Below, piece after piece: positions 23,617 to 31,557 of a DNA stretch of 64,000 bases (the stretch's first letter is position 1; each line of letters opens with the position of its first letter). The translations under genes and the position numbers were made by a program. The notes below the pieces were generated by a model. It made no database searches. It saw only the letters and a list, made by a program, of their open reading frames with translations, and was not told the DNA's origin. The DNA comes from Paenibacillus beijingensis (GTDB lineage Bacteria; Bacillota; Bacilli; Paenibacillales; Paenibacillaceae), in assembly GCF_000961095.1 (NCBI RefSeq), contig NZ_CP011058.1, forward strand, positions 1,393,001-1,457,000. The letters run 5' to 3'.

Positions 23617-25473
23617 TTAAATAGCTTTGCCTAGTCGGGTAAGCAAGTAATCCCGCAGCTCCTTATCCCTGCAAAAAACATAACAGCCCTTCATGCCCCG
23701 CGTCATCAGCACTTTGTAGATGTTCTTGATCAGACGGGTCAGCTCCTGGTTGTTGTTTTTCATCCCTTTTTTCCCGGTCGTATCTTTATACTCATTGTAA
23801 TCCGCAACAATTTCATCCGTCTCCGGGTTATACTTCAGATCGTTACCAATAATGACGCCGACATAGTCGAATTCCAGCCCCTGTGTCGTATGTACGCAGC
23901 CGACTTGATGGACCCCATCGGGATGAATCGCCCAAGCACCCTGTATGGCACGTCCGTTCCAAGGCATCCGGAAGTCATGCTCCTCGATAATGACATCGTC
24001 CACTTCGCCATTGGCGTTTCCTTTATCCGTCCATGGCCATGCAAATCCTGCCACCATTCTCGCTTTACAGCCACTCGCCTGCTTCTCTTGGGTAGCCTCA
24101 TAAACCTCGTGAGGAGATTCATATATCCGAAAATCAAACGTTTCCCGATCCCATCCGCTATAATTGGCCGTCTCCCGAATGCGCAGCACATCGTCAATCC
24201 AGTTTAAAAAGCCGTCAGCGCCCGAGCATCGAAACTGTGACGTTAACGAATACTCATAGACCAAAGAATGACGCTCAGCCGCAATGCGCTTAATCTCGTC
24301 AAGCGAGCCGATATCATTGGGCCGGATTCTCTGGTTGTCGTCGATGAAAAAGACGTTAACCTTCGAGCTTTTGATAATATCGTCGATCTGATTAACCCCT
24401 TTGTACATGTATGTACCTTTGCCCTTCAGCCGGTGGGCTTCGTCCACGATCAGCACGTCAAACTCATCTTCCTGAGAATCGACAAAGCTGCCGGAACCCA
24501 TAAAAAGGCTTTTCGTGCGCATCTTCGATTTGGAGCTTTGCTTCGTCAGCATCTCCACCATGACATTCCGGAATGAAGCATTGGGAGCGACGAATTTAGT
24601 ATTCAGCTTGCTGCGAAGCAATCCGCCAAGCGCGTTCATAGAGATGACTGATTTTCCAGTACCGGGGCCGCCCTTAATGATGATCGTCTTCTTCGTATCC
24701 TGTTTTTTGGCAAGCGAAATAATCGTCTCATAAGCGATCTTCTGCTCATCCAGCAGCACAAAATCCGAATGCCCTTCGAACAGAGCATGAACATGATCGA
24801 TCAACGATTTGGAGGGGACGATTTTGCCGTTCTCGATTTCGTAGAGAAGCTCCATTCCCTTGCCCTGGCCCACATACTTGTACAAAAAGGTTTGCAGCTG
24901 CCTCATTTCATGCGAGAAAAATAGCGGTGCTTCTTGAACGGTTTTACGATACTGCTCTGCCTTTAGCGGTTCCGGATTCTTCTCCTTGTAATTATGCAGG
25001 AAGGCGACGGAGTGTCCTTTAACTCCACGCGAATAAACCGCCGCATTCATATCGTACATGAACTGGCGGTATGACCAGGCTTGATAGGAAGGATGCGTCG
25101 TCTCTCGCAAGGAGCCGTTAATGCTTGAAAGAACGACGTCCTCTTTATCGGTAGCCAACGCCTCTTGCCACTGCTTCAGCTCTACGATAATAAAATGATC
25201 GTCCTGATTGTCGTCCTTTCCGGCAATAACAAAATCGATTCGTTTGCTCGTCGAGGGAATGTTATATTCGATCATGACGCCGCAGTCATCAGCAACCTTC
25301 GAGTTTCGGATGACCCGTTCCATAAACTGCATCGAATTGTTCCACGCCCGCCACTCCGATACCGTCGGACGCTTGCCTAGTTTTTCGATATAAGAAGCTT
25401 CGATATTTGCGGCGATTTTGTTGTCGTCCACCGCTTCCTTAAACTCTGCGACAGAGCTGCTGTACACGATCAT
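23617..25473 (-). CDS. DUF2075 ATPase/helicase-like protein with N-terminal nuclease-like domain
   Basis: From ATG 25473 (MIVYSSSVAEFKEAV, 13 bases after the MazG-like stop) the protein is about 618 residues long. Residues about 60-105 look like a PD-(D/E)XK core (RIDFVIAG with Asp80, then IIVELKQW with Glu98 and Lys100). Walker A GGPGTGKS is at 268-275, Walker B LIVDEAHR follows, then FFIDDNQRI, SLTSQFRC and the C-terminal helicase motifs VGCVHTTQGLEFDYVGV and VLMTRGMKG. DUF2075 (Schlafen-group-3-like) proteins are nucleic-acid-dependent ATPases often met in mobile or defence loci. Pairing with a MazG-like pyrophosphohydrolase suggests a nucleotide- and nucleic-acid-directed stress or anti-phage role (inference). 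Confidence 0.85.
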   Translation of the reverse strand: MIVYSSSVAEFKEAVDDNKIAANIEASYIEKLGKRPTVSEWRAWNNSMQFMERVIRNSKVADDCGVMIEYNIPSTSKRIDFVIAGKDDNQDDHFIIVELKQWQEALATDKEDVVLSSINGSLRETTHPSYQAWSYRQFMYDMNAAVYSRGVKGHSVAFLHNYKEKNPEPLKAEQYRKTVQEAPLFFSHEMRQLQTFLYKYVGQGKGMELLYEIENGKIVPSKSLIDHVHALFEGHSDFVLLDEQKIAYETIISLAKKQDTKKTIIIKGGPGTGKSVISMNALGGLLRSKLNTKFVAPNASFRNVMVEMLTKQSSKSKMRTKSLFMGSGSFVDSQEDEFDVLIVDEAHRLKGKGTYMYKGVNQIDDIIKSSKVNVFFIDDNQRIRPNDIGSLDEIKRIAAERHSLVYEYSLTSQFRCSGADGFLNWIDDVLRIRETANYSGWDRETFDFRIYESPHEVYEATQEKQASGCKARMVAGFAWPWTDKGNANGEVDDVIIEEHDFRMPWNGRAIQGAWAIHPDGVHQVGCVHTTQGLEFDYVGVIIGNDLKYNPETDEIVADYNEYKDTTGKKGMKNNNQELTRLIKNIYKVLMTRGMKGCYVFCRDKELRDYLLTRLGKAI

Positions 25474-25486
25474 AATGTCACCGTTC

Positions 25487-25816
25487 CTATAACGTATCGT
25501 ATTTGTCTTTTTTGCCGAATGCCTTATCGATCGGGTACTTCCGGGCATTCTTCTCCATCTTGCTGCGGATAATTGTTTCGAGATCAAACCCCATTTGATC
25601 CGCCATCGTAAAACAATAGATCAGAACATCTGCCAGCTCATCCGCGATGTCATCGCGTTTGTCCTGCGCCGCTTCCTGCCAATCCGACCATTGAAAATGC
25701 TCCAGCAGCTCGGCTGCTTCCAGGCTTATGGAGATGGCAAGGTCCTTCGGGTTGTGATATTGCTTCCAATTGCGTTCATCGCGGAAGCGAATAATATCTA
25801 GCAGCAGTTGGTTCAT
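25487..25816 (-). CDS. MazG-like nucleotide pyrophosphohydrolase
   Basis: This 109-residue all-alpha MazG/RS21-C6-type protein has the metal-binding pattern SLEAAELLEHFQW followed by DIADELADVLIYCF, equivalent to the EExxE...ExxD helices. It should hydrolyse (d)NTPs to monophosphates and pyrophosphate in the cytoplasm. Its stop is 13 bases before the DUF2075 start and both point the same way, so they form a two-gene operon. AGGAGG precedes the ATG. Confidence 0.9.
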   Translation of the reverse strand: MNQLLLDIIRFRDERNWKQYHNPKDLAISISLEAAELLEHFQWSDWQEAAQDKRDDIADELADVLIYCFTMADQMGFDLETIIRSKMEKNARKYPIDKAFGKKDKYDTL

Positions 25817-26119
25817 CAGGACCTCCTAATATGTACAATGTCAGGCATCTTCCACCTCAATCAGGTAGAAGCGATTGTAGAAGCTTGTGGGGATACAGTT
25901 CCGACCCGTTTGTTAGAAAGTTATGTAAATACTATTCGATTAAGGAATCATCGTTTCCTTTATTCAGATAACTTTCAGTCAACTTTCAGCCGACTTTCAG
26001 CCCACTTTTAAGCTGGGTTCAGTATCGTTTCCTATAATGGATCCATAGCACTTCATCACCAAAAGCTTATGCTTACGAAGTAGTTTTGCTGCGCAAAACC
26101 TTAAGGAGGAGCGAACTCC
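25817..26119. other. Intergenic control region between the MazG-like gene and the flavinylation operon
   Basis: About 300 bases between divergent transcription units. Its right half holds six in-phase TTCAG boxes and a TATAAT box serving the plus-strand operon. The left half probably contains the minus-strand promoter for the MazG-like gene, which I could not assign. Confidence 0.7.
25961..26038 (+). promoter_or_regulatory. Six in-phase 11-nt boxes and a -10 element (response-regulator-type promoter)
   Basis: Boxes start every 11 bases: TATTCAG 25961, CTTTCAG 25972, CTTTCAG 25983, CTTTCAG 25994, CTTTTAA 26005 and GGTTCAG 26016. They are followed by TATAAT at 26033-26038. The last boxes occupy the -35 position, which has no TTGACA. 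Direct repeats at 11-nt pitch are how PhoB/OmpR-family response regulators bind, so the promoter is probably activated by such a regulator encoded elsewhere. Confidence 0.8.
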
Positions 26120-26524
26120 ATGAAAAAAAATAAATGGCTCAAATGGAAAATCGGCGGGGCTTTTATGATCGGAATTACGGCTATTTTTCAAACGGTGAGG
26201 ACCAGCGTGCTGTTCGAAGCGAAGACGGCCGATGCGGCATCGTCCAAAACAAGCACGACCGATTCCGCGCAGCAGCAGCAAGACCTTGTCATCGACGAGT
26301 GGTCGAACCAGCGCCCGAATCCGGATGACGGTACGGGCTTCCGCCATCATCGCAGAGGGAATTTTCAAGGCCAAGACGGCGGACAATTCGATAACAACGG
26401 CCAAAGCGGCAGTTCGTCCGGCAGCGGCGGTTCGTTCGATGATGGTTCGTCTGGTAGCGGCTCTTTCGGCGGCGGATCGTCAGGAGGCGGCTCCGGCTTC
26501 GACTCGAGCACAGGCCGTTCGTAA
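26120..26524 (+). CDS. Secreted or membrane-anchored Gly/Ser-rich protein of the ApbE operon
   Basis: The 134-residue protein starts with AAGGAGGAG upstream. It has a basic N-terminus and hydrophobic segment (WKIGGAFMIGITAIFQTV), an Ala/Ser/Thr/Gln linker, then a C-terminal half of Gly, Ser, Asp and Phe repeats (SGSGGSFDDGSSGSGSFGGG) ending FDSSTGRS. There is no folded-domain signature. It is the first gene of an operon with ApbE and a haem-type membrane protein, so it may be the external substrate or anchor of that electron-transfer system. The last residues DSSTGRS loosely resemble the D-x-x-T-G-A-T/S flavinylation site (inference). Confidence 0.75.
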   Translation: MKKNKWLKWKIGGAFMIGITAIFQTVRTSVLFEAKTADAASSKTSTTDSAQQQQDLVIDEWSNQRPNPDDGTGFRHHRRGNFQGQDGGQFDNNGQSGSSSGSGGSFDDGSSGSGSFGGGSSGGGSGFDSSTGRS

Positions 26525-26549
26525 CGCGCATTAACGAGAGGAGGGCTGC

Positions 26550-27677
26550 ATGATGGAGAACGTTGTAGCATCAGTTCGAGAGGAATCGCTTCATTCGTTT
26601 CGTTTCAAAGCTATGAATACGACAGTGGAATGTTCGCTTCTATGTACGCCGGAGCAAATCTGTGAACTGGAGGAGTTGACGTTCGACTGGTTCGCGCAGG
26701 CTGAAAAGCGGTTCAGCCGCTTCCGTCCGGACAGCGAGCTCAGCTATCTGAACAAACGGGCGGGCGAACGCTGCATGATTTCCGCGGCTATGATGGAGGT
26801 GCTGCAGCTCGCCGAATCGTATAAACGGCTGACAGAGGGCGTATTCGATCCCTATGTGCTGGACGCCCTGCTTCAAAGCGGTTACGACGAATCGTTCGAC
26901 CTTGTTAAAAACCGGCCTCTTGGTGAACTCGGCAGCAGGACTATGCCTACATCTGACCACCACACGCTTACATCAAACCAGCACACACTTACATCCGACC
27001 GTCACAGTCCTATCCGTCCGCGCGAGATGCAAATCGACCCGGTCATGAAATCGCTCAAGCTGCCGCCTTTGGTTACGATTGATTTGGGCGGCATTGTGAA
27101 AAGCTGGTCCGCGCAGCGTCTTGCCGGCTACTTCCGGGATAAAAAGGGGATCCGGCGCGGACTGATCAACGCCGGCGGCGATTTGAGCGTCTGGGAAAGC
27201 CCAAAGTACGAAGCGCGGGCTTGGCGGATTGCCGTCGAGAACCCTTGGACGGACCAGACGAAGGCGGGAATCTTCGTCATGCAAGAGGGCGCGGCGGCGA
27301 CGTCCGGCACGCTCGGCCGCAGTTGGATGTCCGGCGGCAAACTTATGCACCACCTGATCGATCCGTCCACGATGCAGCCAAGCGACAGCGATGTCGTGCA
27401 GTGCACAGTCACCGGACGAAATGCAACGGAGTGCGAGATCTGGGCGAAAACGATCTGCATCGCCGGCAGCAAGCGCGGGCTGTCCCTGCTGACTGCAAAG
27501 GCCGACCCGGATTGCGAAGCACTGCTCTTCACCAAAGACCGCAGAACGCTGTTCTTTGGAGATCCATCATCGCTAGGCGCCGCATGGCGCGATGTAACGG
27601 TCGACCGCGTCTACCCGAAAAATCATTTTAACCCACATTATCCGGAGGTGAATCCCAATGATTTCGTTTTTCGTTGA
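26550..27677 (+). CDS. apbE: FAD:protein FMN transferase (ApbE)
   Basis: This 375-residue ApbE-family enzyme moves FMN from FAD to a Thr/Ser of an extracytoplasmic protein. Family marks are FKAMNTTVE, FDWFAQAEKRFSRFRPDSELS, DLGGIVKSWSAQ, GLINAGGDLSVW and AAATSGTLGRSW followed by HHLIDPSTMQPSD, where the usual HIIDPRTG is slightly changed. No lipobox is present, so it may be cytoplasmic or processed unusually. Between about residues 130 and 155 there is an odd His/Thr insert, a degenerate 8-residue repeat (HTLTSNQ, HTLTSDR). GAGGAGGG precedes the ATG. It overlaps the next gene by 20 bases. Confidence 0.92.
   Translation: MMENVVASVREESLHSFRFKAMNTTVECSLLCTPEQICELEELTFDWFAQAEKRFSRFRPDSELSYLNKRAGERCMISAAMMEVLQLAESYKRLTEGVFDPYVLDALLQSGYDESFDLVKNRPLGELGSRTMPTSDHHTLTSNQHTLTSDRHSPIRPREMQIDPVMKSLKLPPLVTIDLGGIVKSWSAQRLAGYFRDKKGIRRGLINAGGDLSVWESPKYEARAWRIAVENPWTDQTKAGIFVMQEGAAATSGTLGRSWMSGGKLMHHLIDPSTMQPSDSDVVQCTVTGRNATECEIWAKTICIAGSKRGLSLLTAKADPDCEALLFTKDRRTLFFGDPSSLGAAWRDVTVDRVYPKNHFNPHYPEVNPNDFVFR
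26950..27005 (+). repeat. Degenerate tandem repeat inside apbE encoding a His/Thr-rich insert
   Basis: Units of about 24 bases built on CACACGCTTACATC, CACACACTTACATCC and similar words encode TSDHHTL, TSNQHTL and TSDRHSP in tandem. The insert interrupts the family sequence and looks like a recent expansion. Confidence 0.65.
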
Positions 27678-28311
27678 TCTTCCAACCTGGCTAATTATAC
27701 GGATCGCGGGGATTGCTACATATGTCCTACTAACGGTCGGCATTGTGCTCGGCATGTCGTATAGTCTGCCGCTCTGGTCCAAAAAGACGAAAGTGTCTCT
27801 TTACAAAGCCCACTCCTTCACCACCATTTCCGGCATGGCGCTCGGACTGCTGCATGGCGTTTTCACCGTCATCGACGCTTATGTACCCTACACGTGGAGC
27901 GAGCTTCTGATCCCGTTTACCGCCCATTACGAGCCGGTGCTGAGCGGACTCGGCACGTTAAGCGCATATGCGATGCTGACCGTGATTCTGACGACCGACC
28001 TGCGCAACAAGCTGAAGCGCAAAGTATGGCTTGCGCTGCATATGCTCTCCTACCCCATATTCATCATGTCGACGATCCACGGGTTCTTTATGGGTACGGA
28101 CAGCAAGCTGCCGGGTATCCGTATCATGTACTTGGCAGCAATCCTGCTTGTGCTTGGACTGACGGCGGTTCGCGCCGCCATAAAACCCGCTAAAAAAACC
28201 GCCGCAGCAAAAACTCCCTTGCAGCCTGAAATCATCTCGCCCGGCAACACCCGTGCGCTCAGTAAGAGATTTCAGGACATGCATCCGTCCTCCCGGGACA
28301 CGTTAAAATAG
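27658..28311 (+). CDS. Ferric-reductase-like transmembrane (haem b) protein
   Basis: This 217-residue membrane protein has about six hydrophobic helices and the paired-histidine layout of the ferric reductase-like domain: KAHSFTTISGMALGLLHGVFT in one helix pair and ALHMLSYPIFIMSTIHGFF in another. The C-terminus is basic and cytoplasmic. TCCGGAGGTG lies ahead of ATG 27658, inside the end of apbE, so the two are translationally coupled. With ApbE and the secreted Gly/Ser protein it probably passes electrons across the membrane to a flavinylated or metal acceptor (inference). Confidence 0.88.
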   Translation: MISFFVDLPTWLIIRIAGIATYVLLTVGIVLGMSYSLPLWSKKTKVSLYKAHSFTTISGMALGLLHGVFTVIDAYVPYTWSELLIPFTAHYEPVLSGLGTLSAYAMLTVILTTDLRNKLKRKVWLALHMLSYPIFIMSTIHGFFMGTDSKLPGIRIMYLAAILLVLGLTAVRAAIKPAKKTAAAKTPLQPEIISPGNTRALSKRFQDMHPSSRDTLK

Positions 28312-28534
28312 AGTCTAGCTGTATTACACCATATGCTGGAATAAAGTTGTTCGTATCGTATTTGTAATCCCTTCTTGTAGCTGACTAAATGTGTAATACT
28401 GTATAAAATGTATCCGTCATTCCCGATATTTAATCACTTGCCGCTCTGTATACGATCTTATGTCTTTCCTCCAAAACAAAAAATCAATGCCGGAGCTTGA
28501 TGTTTGGACTAAAGGGGAATTGCAGTGGGGGCAC

Positions 28535-28687
28535 TCGAGTGTGATATTTGAGCATTACATCCGTATTTATAACCACTGTCGTCCACAAAGAAAATTAAAC
28601 AAGCTGACCCCGGTAAATACCGTTGCCAGCTTGCTAGGTAGGGCTTTTCTAAATTGTCCGCTAAATGGGGTCTTGACCACCTTGTGA
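28535..28687 (+). pseudogene. IS3-family transposase C-terminal remnant
   Basis: The frame reads EHYIRIYNHCRPQRKLNKLTP and ends LNCPLNGVLTTL. The Y-I-x-x-Y-N-x-x-R-P-Q-x-x-L pattern is the end of IS3-family (IS150-like) transposases, and CPLNGV is their common tail. The DDE catalytic residues are absent, so this is a fragment. It sits at the composition change that opens the defence island. Confidence 0.6.
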
Positions 28688-28700
28688 AACAAGGCTTTTT
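28680..28700 (+). terminator. Rho-independent terminator, plus strand
   Basis: CCTTGT-GAA-ACAAGG followed by CTTTTTAGTTTTATTTTT. It could end transcripts from the flavinylation operon or the old transposase. Confidence 0.7.
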
Positions 28701-28784
28701 AGTTTTATTTTTCTGCGTTCGAATGCGCCGCAGCTGTCGGAAAAGAAATAATGTGACCAGAATTGTGACCAAGAAAACCCAAGG

Positions 28785-30845
28785 TTAGGCTTGCTGTTTC
28801 GTATATTTCTTTGACTGCTCTATTGTGGTTCTGAATCGTTTACACATTCCATAGATTTTTTGATATACATCTGTAGCATAATCTCTTCTGCTATCTCTTG
28901 ATTCAATATCAACAGATTCACGTATTTCCTCTAATTCTTCAACACGAGCTTTAACGTGATAATTTCGAAGCCGTCTAATGAGATCATCTAGTCTATCGAT
29001 GAAGTTATATCTTAAATCCCCATCTATTTTCATATTAAAAAATGGAGCTAAAAGATCGTCCATTCCATTTAAAAATGAAACTGTTAATTTGAGCTGTTGA
29101 TTCGTTACTCCTAGTTCTATATACATAAGTAATGAATTAACTACACTAGCAGATTTATTAGCTTCTTGATCATCAAGGTTGATTATAACTTTGTCTATAA
29201 TAGTCAAAGCTTTCTGAAGCAACATATCAAACTGCTCTTTATCTACAATTGTATTTATTAACATATTACAATAATCTTCTATTTTTTTCGAGTTTAATTG
29301 TGGGCGTCTTTCATCCTTCCATACAATTTTCGAAATAATATATAATAAATGATATCTGAACTTTGAATATTTATCTTCTATTTTGTCATTATTAAAATAG
29401 TTATCTATAATATGCAAAAGTAAAGCAGATGTGTAATAAATGATTGGCTGTTGCCCAGTCACAAAAATTCCCTTACTGATATCCTTACCATCATCTTTTT
29501 CAATGTCATCTTTTAAGCTACCGTAAAATCTACTTGCTCTATGTGGAGAATCCAAAAAAACAGATGCAAAAGCCCGCATTTGCATTTCAGGATTCACAAT
29601 TTTCGATTTGTCAATATTTCCATTATAGTTGTACTGACCTGATCTTCTTTCATAGTATAGATTATATGATCCACCATAACTAATAAAATAACTTTCCAAT
29701 AATTCTTGGTATTCAGTCATAGAGAGTAGCTGAATTTCTTGCACCTCAGTTTGATTATTCGTTGCCTTTACAATATTTTTAATAATTGTATCGTTATCAG
29801 TAATTACTATCTTCACAGCAACCCACATACTGTTGTCCAGTTGTTCTGAACTTAAGTGAAGTATATTTGAGGTTTGACAACCATTCACTACATAGAAGTT
29901 TTTAATTGTATACAATCCTTTTCCCTTACTTAAAGATTTTCCAACGATTGTAATGCCATTATTCATTAACCCAAAATAGTTTTTATTATCAGAATTAATT
30001 GTATTAATTATTTCCTGATTAACACGATTATTTTGAATACCATTAAAATCTCGCACATTAAGTTCAAAAATACCTTTTGTGATCTTGTTTTGTTCATCAC
30101 CTATTAACTTCAGATATTCTTTTACAGGCAAAATGGCCAAATAAGACTCCTTAACACCATCCATATATGGTAACTCAATTTTTTCTTTTAGCTCAAAAGT
30201 CGCGCTATTTTGTAATTTTGTTAATTCATATTGTTTTCTAATTTCCTTTGATCCATAAGTATAGAACTCAATATTTTCTTCAAATAATTCTAATTGTTTA
30301 ATATCAGAAATTATCTTTTCTTTATCACTCAATAGATTCAAATCATCAGCCCATATCCCCGTCGTAACATAATATAGATAACATCTGGGAGTCGAACTAA
30401 ATGAATCATAATTGTCAAGCAACATCTGAATCATTTTGCATTTCTCTTTAATTTTCTCATTTCTAACTTTAGTTACACCATCACCAATTTTAAAAACATC
30501 GAGCACTCCATTGCCGAATTGAAGCATTTCTTTCCCTTCAAACTTATCTGAAGTCTTGGATTGAATAAAATACATTTCCACCGAAAACTCCATTCCAGAT
30601 CCCAGGATATCTTCAAGCTCGCCAAGTGTAGAAATATACTTATTATTGAGAACTATAGCTAGGCCATCAATCGCACAGTCCCCACCATCTCCAGTAGATA
30701 CTGATGAAAGATTAAAATTCGAAATATTTTTTGGAAAAAGAACTGAATAATTAATAAACTTCTCAAAATTTCTCTCCGATAGTCCGCCACTTATCCCAAA
30801 CTCAGTTAAAAATTTCTCAAAATATCTCCCTGTTATTAAATCCAT
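28785..30845 (-). CDS. AIPR family (abortive infection phage resistance) protein
   Basis: This 686-residue AIPR-type protein has its conserved core in the middle: LNVRDFNGIQNNRVNQEI, FGLMNNGITIVG, FYVVNGCQTSNIL, IVKATNNQTEVQ and YYERRSGQY. These phrases define the Pfam AIPR domain, named from lactococcal phage-resistance proteins. An N-terminal region (YFIQSKTSDKFEGKEM) could be nuclease-like but is not certain. AGGAAA lies upstream of the ATG. It is the last gene of the AT-rich minus-strand island and is separated from the core operon by about 400 bases, so it may have its own promoter. Its role is inferred from family and context. Confidence 0.88.
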   Translation of the reverse strand: MDLITGRYFEKFLTEFGISGGLSERNFEKFINYSVLFPKNISNFNLSSVSTGDGGDCAIDGLAIVLNNKYISTLGELEDILGSGMEFSVEMYFIQSKTSDKFEGKEMLQFGNGVLDVFKIGDGVTKVRNEKIKEKCKMIQMLLDNYDSFSSTPRCYLYYVTTGIWADDLNLLSDKEKIISDIKQLELFEENIEFYTYGSKEIRKQYELTKLQNSATFELKEKIELPYMDGVKESYLAILPVKEYLKLIGDEQNKITKGIFELNVRDFNGIQNNRVNQEIINTINSDNKNYFGLMNNGITIVGKSLSKGKGLYTIKNFYVVNGCQTSNILHLSSEQLDNSMWVAVKIVITDNDTIIKNIVKATNNQTEVQEIQLLSMTEYQELLESYFISYGGSYNLYYERRSGQYNYNGNIDKSKIVNPEMQMRAFASVFLDSPHRASRFYGSLKDDIEKDDGKDISKGIFVTGQQPIIYYTSALLLHIIDNYFNNDKIEDKYSKFRYHLLYIISKIVWKDERRPQLNSKKIEDYCNMLINTIVDKEQFDMLLQKALTIIDKVIINLDDQEANKSASVVNSLLMYIELGVTNQQLKLTVSFLNGMDDLLAPFFNMKIDGDLRYNFIDRLDDLIRRLRNYHVKARVEELEEIRESVDIESRDSRRDYATDVYQKIYGMCKRFRTTIEQSKKYTKQQA

Positions 30846-31254
30846 AAAAATTTCCTGCCTATTCTATATAGTATTAATCTTAATAGGTTTTGCCTTAGTT
30901 TAAATTAGGAATCAATCTATTAAAGGTCATCAAATTTGTATCAACCCATTGATTCACTAGAGAAAAGTAGCTAAGTTAATTGAAAAATAAAAAGGAGATG
31001 AAGGACATTAGATAAATGGGAACAAAACAAAGTCACAGCTAAAGGAACACGTCGTTTAGTTTCGTTGCGCTTACATCTCAAGAACCGTACGATAAGTACG
31101 GAAAGGATTCCTATAAGAAGTAACTCTGAAGGGGAGACAGTTCCCCTTCTTTTTTAAAAGCATTCCTTGCCTTCAGCACATATTGATTCGGGTATTGTTG
31201 AAGTTGACCTACTCTCTTCTTTGTTTTTGTTATGCTTAGCTAGGAGGTTTTTTT
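30846..31254. other. Intergenic region inside the defence island
   Basis: AT-rich, about 400 bases. It contains a plus-strand terminator (31128-31155) and an ATG-less frame upstream of it (about 31003-31158, reading KGTRRFVSLRLHLKNRTIS) that looks like a decayed gene. No intact gene is seen. Confidence 0.5.
31128..31155 (+). terminator. Rho-independent terminator, plus strand, in the island
   Basis: GAAGGGGA (31128-31135) pairs with TCCCCTTC (31142-31149) and is followed by TTTTTT. No intact plus-strand gene precedes it, suggesting a lost gene. Confidence 0.8.
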
Positions 31255-31557
31255 CTATAGATATTTACTTTTTAGTAGCTTTGCTACTCCCACATGAGCA
31301 ACATTGGAACTTCTATATAATCCCTCTACCACTTCTGGTATAGTTTTTCCTTCAAAAATTCCTTTATTTTCTCCTTCAGTGTCAATGCTGTAATAATTTA
31401 AAAATGTTTTACTTAGCCAGCCTTTATAGCTCTCCGTCTTAAACAATTTTACTTCAATTTGTGTTAAACTAAGTCCTTGAAATAAGTAATAGTATATGAT
31501 TTCTGGGATCAAATCTTCAAGATTACGATGATCAAAGAGGTCGTACGTTTTAAACAA
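31255..31557 (-). CDS. Small protein of the MORC-type restriction island (100 residues)
   Basis: TTG start at 31557 with a strong AGGAGG site placed inside the last codons of the nuclease gene. The two genes overlap by 8 bases, so this frame is surely translated with it. The sequence, from MFKTYDLFDHRNLEDLIPEI to VAKLLKSKYL, is helical. The segment LSLTQIEVKLFKTESYKGWLSK resembles a helix-turn-helix followed by a basic helix, so DNA binding is possible. I do not recognise a family. Confidence 0.7.
   Translation of the reverse strand: MFKTYDLFDHRNLEDLIPEIIYYYLFQGLSLTQIEVKLFKTESYKGWLSKTFLNYYSIDTEGENKGIFEGKTIPEVVEGLYRSSNVAHVGVAKLLKSKYL

Larger units (their letters stand above)
28312..28784. other. 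Boundary region at the left edge of the AT-rich island
   Basis: It holds no intact gene. The only recognisable content is a transposase C-terminal remnant (28535-28687) and a plus-strand terminator (28680-28700). Base composition falls sharply just beyond it. Confidence 0.6.

Noticed and set aside
31003..31158. Plus-strand reading frame before the terminator at 31128
   Set aside because: It has no acceptable start codon and runs through the terminator stem; probably a gene remnant, not annotated as a CDS.
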